This document shows positions 61,305 to 64,000 of a stretch of DNA of 64,000 bases, piece by piece. A program made the position numbers and the translations under genes. Origin of the DNA: JAHECW01 sp964641415 (GTDB taxonomy: Bacteria; Acidobacteriota; Thermoanaerobaculia; Thermoanaerobaculales; Sulfomarinibacteraceae). The stretch covers positions 62,001 to 126,000 of the forward strand of contig CAZXMW010000004.1 of NCBI GenBank assembly GCA_964641415.1, read 5' to 3'. Numbering within the stretch: position 1 is the stretch's first letter; each line of letters opens with the position of its first letter. The notes under the pieces are model-generated. The model ran no database searches, was not told the DNA's origin, and saw only the letters and a program-made list of their open reading frames with translations.

Positions 61305-61415
61305 GGATGAGATGCGCCGAGATTTCGATCCGCTGATGGTTGCGAAAAACGGAGGAATCGCCGTCGGCATGTCGAGGATCTTCGCAACCCGCCAGGGCGC
61401 AGGAAATTGGTGCAG
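61305..61415 (-). repeat. Palindromic intergenic repeat, copy 2
   Basis: Arms GGTTGCGAA (61338-61346) and TTCGCAACC (61381-61389) flank 34 bases. Read on the minus strand it aligns without gaps to copy 1 at 7931-7981 and has similar flanks. It lies between convergent genes (61240 and 61434). No ORF spans it convincingly. Confidence 0.65.
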
Positions 61416-61433
61416 ATCGCCAGTGAGAATCGC

Positions 61434-62426
61434 TCATTTGAGGGTGGAATGTCGGTCATCCTGCGAGGCACGAGGAGGTGGGACGACCCGCGTGCCGCCG
61501 TCGGTCCACTCCCGGACCAGATACAGGGGACGGCCGGCGGCCTCCTCGAAGACTCGGGCGAGGTACTCGCCGAGCGCCCCGATGGCGAGCAGTTGCACGC
61601 CCGCGAGCAGGGACAGAAAGGCCACCAATCCCGCCGATCCGAAGGCCGCCGCACCGATCATCGCGAGCACGCCTCGGAGCACCAGGTAGACCGGAGCGAA
61701 AACCGCCAACGCGCCTCCGACCCAGGTCGCCGCCCGCAGGGGCACGAAGCTGAACGAGGTGAAGCCGCTCAGGGCCAGCTTCATCATGGTCTTCAGCGGG
61801 TACTTGGTCTCACCGCGCGCCCGGGGCTGCCGGTCAAAGAGGACCGCCGCCTGCGGAAAACCGATCCAGCTCACCAGCCCGCGCACGAAGCGATTGTGCT
61901 CGGGCAGCGCGCGAAAAGCCTCGATCGCCTTCGGGCCCATCAACCGGAAATCGCCGGCGTCGAGCGGAATCTCGATGTGCGCGAGCCGACGCAGAGTCCG
62001 GTAGAAGGCCGCGGCCGAGACCTTCTTGAACCAGGTCTCCCCTTCCCGCTGTGCGCGCTGCCCGTAGACCACCTCGTAGCCGTCGCGCCATTTCTCGACC
62101 ATCTCGGGAATCACCTCGGGCGGGTCCTGCAAATCGGCGTCGATCACGACCACAGCGCGACCGCGGGCCGCGTCGATTCCGGCAGTGACCGCGGCCTGGT
62201 GCCCGAAGTTGCGCGAGAAGCTGAGCCCCCGGACCCTCGGATCGCCCGCCGCGAGCTCCGAAACCCGCGCCCAGGTGTCGTCGGTCGAGCCATCGTCCAC
62301 CCAGAGGATCTCGAGACCCTCCACCGCGTCGTCGAGCGCCGCGATCAGCCGATCGTGCATCGCCCGGACGTTCGCCTCCTCGTTCATCGCCGGAATCACG
62401 ACGCTCAGCTCCGGGGTCTCGCTCAT
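61434..62426 (-). CDS. GtrB-like family 2 glycosyltransferase (polyprenyl-phosphate sugar transferase)
   Basis: A 330-residue enzyme that transfers a sugar from a nucleotide sugar to a lipid phosphate on the cytoplasmic face. ELSVVIPAMNEEANV opens the GT-A domain; DDGSTDDTW (50-58), SFSRNFGHQAAV and DADLQDPP with its metal-binding acidic residues are classic for the GtrB/DPM group. Two C-terminal transmembrane helices (about 235-260 and 270-295) complete it. It overlaps the end of the DUF2298 gene by four bases, so the lipid-linked sugar it makes probably feeds that membrane protein. Confidence 0.9.
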   Translation of the reverse strand: MSETPELSVVIPAMNEEANVRAMHDRLIAALDDAVEGLEILWVDDGSTDDTWARVSELAAGDPRVRGLSFSRNFGHQAAVTAGIDAARGRAVVVIDADLQDPPEVIPEMVEKWRDGYEVVYGQRAQREGETWFKKVSAAAFYRTLRRLAHIEIPLDAGDFRLMGPKAIEAFRALPEHNRFVRGLVSWIGFPQAAVLFDRQPRARGETKYPLKTMMKLALSGFTSFSFVPLRAATWVGGALAVFAPVYLVLRGVLAMIGAAAFGSAGLVAFLSLLAGVQLLAIGALGEYLARVFEEAAGRPLYLVREWTDGGTRVVPPPRASQDDRHSTLK

Positions 62427-64000
62427 GGCGCCTCCTGTTTCACTGCCGACTCGGGGGCGGCAAAACGCACCAGCTGTCCGCCCGCCTCGTCGAACACCAC
62501 CTCACCGGCCGCACGCACGGCGTCGAGCTGGAGAGCGCTGAAGTCGCGCATCTCGAGGGCGCCGATGACCACCAGATCGGCCGGTGTCTGCGCCACCGCC
62601 GCGGCCACTCTCTCGGGGTCGCCCGACTGGTAGATTTCGTCGACCAGTCGCCGTCGCCGATCGGTCTCTGCTGTCACGCCGCGGCCGCGCCACACCAGCT
62701 CGTGGTTCGTCCAGCCGAGGACTGCCGGGACCCCCGACGCAGACGAGATCCGGGCATATTCGGTGTAGGCGCCGCCGACCGCTTCGACGATGGCGACGTG
62801 CCGAGACTGATCCCTCAGATGGCGGACGATGGCGCGGTCCGCGGGGTCCATCCAGGCGAGTCCGTCCAGTCCGACGGCGCGACCGGTGACCGGTTGCACA
62901 ACCATTCCGAGCGGATGAGGAAGGGCCATGACGACCAGCACGACCGCGGCCGCGACGCGGCTCGAGCGACGGCGAAAGCCAATCGGAATCAGTGCCGGCG
63001 CCGCCACGGCGAGCAGCACCCAGGCCTGGATGTAGCACTTGAAGACCGTGTTCATCCGGTGCAGCGTGTCGCCGTAGCTGTCGACGACGTAGACCACCTC
63101 GGGAACCGCGAGCAGAAAGACGCCGAGCGCCGCCAGAGCGATCGCCGGTTTCGTCGGATGCGGTGGCCCGGTGATCGCAGCGACGGTCAGCACCGCGAGC
63201 AGAGCGCTGAGCATGACCAGCGTCGGCCGGCCGCTGGCCGACGCGCCGACGAGCGCGACCGCGGTGAACGCCGCGGCCATCGCCGCTCCCCGTCGGCCCG
63301 TGCCGAACCTCACCACCAGCAGGGCCGACGCCGCTGCGACGACCGGCACCAGCAGCACCGCGCCCCACACCAGCAGATGAAGCGGCCGGGTCCACGCGAA
63401 AACCGCGCCGATCCCCTGAAACGGTGGGTGGAAGCTCAGGTGGAAGGGCACGGTCGCGAGCCATCCCCCGACCGCCACGACAACCATGGCGGCCCACCTG
63501 GGCCAGCCTTCACGGTCCGGCCAGTGCCACACGCCGTCGCCGCACAGCATGACGAGAGCGGCAGCGACGAGGGTCGGCGGCATGGCCCACGGGTTTGCCG
63601 CCCAGGTGACGCCGAGCAGCACCGCGGTGACCGCGACCGGCGCCGGCCGCGGCCCCCTCGACCCGACCTGCCACGCGACCAGCAGCGTTGCCAGCGCCAA
63701 CGGAATCGACAGCAGGTGGGGGTGCAGATCGCCGAGCCACAACGTGAACAGCGGCCACTCGGTGATGGTGTCCGGAACCTGCCGGGACGCCTGCCAGAGA
63801 TCGAGCGAGCCGATGCCGACGCCTGCGATCACCTGCCGCACGCCGTTGGCGGTGCCGGCGAAGAGCCCGATGCCGACCGCGATCCACCCCGCGGCATGGC
63901 TGCCGCCGGCGCGTCGCCCGAGCGCCCAGAGCAGGCAGGCGGCCAGCCCGCCGATCGCGCCCACAACCAGGTTGTAGGCGACATCGAGGGGAATCCGGCT
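62423..64000 (-). CDS. DUF2298 multipass membrane protein (5' end cut by window edge)
   Basis: The last ~525 residues of a large membrane protein with about a dozen hydrophobic helices and a soluble tail. LGDLHPHLLSIPLALATL (a DLHxH motif) and LHRMNTVFKCYIQAWVLL identify the DUF2298 family, thought to be glycosyltransferase-like enzymes using lipid-linked sugars. The frame is open to the right edge, so the N-terminus is outside. The soluble C-terminal ~150 residues contain DLVVIGALEMRDFS, a likely ligand domain. It overlaps the GtrB-like gene by four bases. Confidence 0.82.
   Translation of the reverse strand, partial: SRIPLDVAYNLVVGAIGGLAACLLWALGRRAGGSHAAGWIAVGIGLFAGTANGVRQVIAGVGIGSLDLWQASRQVPDTITEWPLFTLWLGDLHPHLLSIPLALATLLVAWQVGSRGPRPAPVAVTAVLLGVTWAANPWAMPPTLVAAALVMLCGDGVWHWPDREGWPRWAAMVVVAVGGWLATVPFHLSFHPPFQGIGAVFAWTRPLHLLVWGAVLLVPVVAAASALLVVRFGTGRRGAAMAAAFTAVALVGASASGRPTLVMLSALLAVLTVAAITGPPHPTKPAIALAALGVFLLAVPEVVYVVDSYGDTLHRMNTVFKCYIQAWVLLAVAAPALIPIGFRRRSSRVAAAVVLVVMALPHPLGMVVQPVTGRAVGLDGLAWMDPADRAIVRHLRDQSRHVAIVEAVGGAYTEYARISSASGVPAVLGWTNHELVWRGRGVTAETDRRRRLVDEIYQSGDPERVAAAVAQTPADLVVIGALEMRDFSALQLDAVRAAGEVVFDEAGGQLVRFAAPESAVKQEAP

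Noticed and set aside
1..64000. tRNA, rRNA, CRISPR arrays, insertion sequences, phage genes
   Set aside because: I looked for these by eye on both strands and found none I could support; a tRNA scan would be decisive.

Overview
This is a GC-rich 64 kb chromosomal window, read here as coming from an Acidobacteriota-like bacterium. Thermoanaerobaculia or a relative is my best guess. The guess rests on gene style: a TPR-type Ser/Thr kinase, secreted proteases with repeated C-terminal domains, multiheme cytochromes, TPR-linked sigma-54 regulators and frequent TGA stops. It does not rest on a marker gene. The window holds no rRNA, tRNA, CRISPR array or recognisable transposase that I can see. A 100-N assembly gap at 36700-36799 falls inside a repeat-rich gene.

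Layout. 1-7.7 kb (mostly minus): ribosomal protein S1 and cytidylate kinase with coupled translation, a secreted DUF1573 protein with an in-frame TGA exactly at its conserved Cys, a lactate racemase-like LarA, then AMMECR1 and a TrmJ-type methyltransferase (plus), then a TPR membrane protein overlapping a degenerate MurB homologue. 7.74-8.05 kb: a short 'empty' gap that carries a perfect sigma-54 promoter, a probable ~80-nt small RNA with an anti-Shine-Dalgarno CU tract and a rho-independent terminator, followed by a palindromic repeat. 8-14 kb (minus): a very large sigma-54 activator, aroA and an LpxH-like phosphoesterase. 14-19 kb (plus): a secreted subtilase and a PKD-repeat protein. 19.2-22.5 kb (minus): DUF1015-serA-serC serine operon. 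22.5-25.4 kb: a secreted Ntn hydrolase flanked by two gene fossils, and a PlsC-like acyltransferase. 25.4-35.3 kb: an M4-like metalloprotease, a haem lipoprotein, a histidine phosphatase, a three-gene ABC exporter, an AMIN-type protein and a methyltransferase. 35.3-45.9 kb (minus): a structured intergenic element, the gap-broken surface protein, and an overlapping operon of GMC small subunit, GMC oxidoreductase, ThDP enzyme and TPR kinase, then an SDR fossil and a membrane-anchored hydrolase. 46-51.7 kb (plus): a 1583-residue adenylating enzyme/HEAT-like/kinase-like/GNAT fusion with an overlapping membrane-protein gene. 51.8-56.6 kb: a 23-haem cytochrome fused to a membrane cytochrome b domain, divergent from a NapC-like cytochrome. 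56.8-64 kb: two proteins of unknown function, an MltF-like transglycosylase, a GtrB-like glycosyltransferase and a partial DUF2298 membrane protein.

Themes. Core metabolism (serine, shikimate, nucleotide, translation) is interleaved with envelope, secretion and respiratory functions. Genes inside operons commonly overlap by 1-8 bases. At least eight operon-head genes place a TANNNT -10 box 6-7 bases before the start codon, which suggests many leaderless mRNAs. The most interesting signals are the candidate selenocysteine DUF1573 protein, the sigma-54-driven small RNA, a pair of homologous ~110-bp palindromic intergenic elements at 7.9 and 61.3 kb, and the multidomain AMP-ligase/GNAT fusion.
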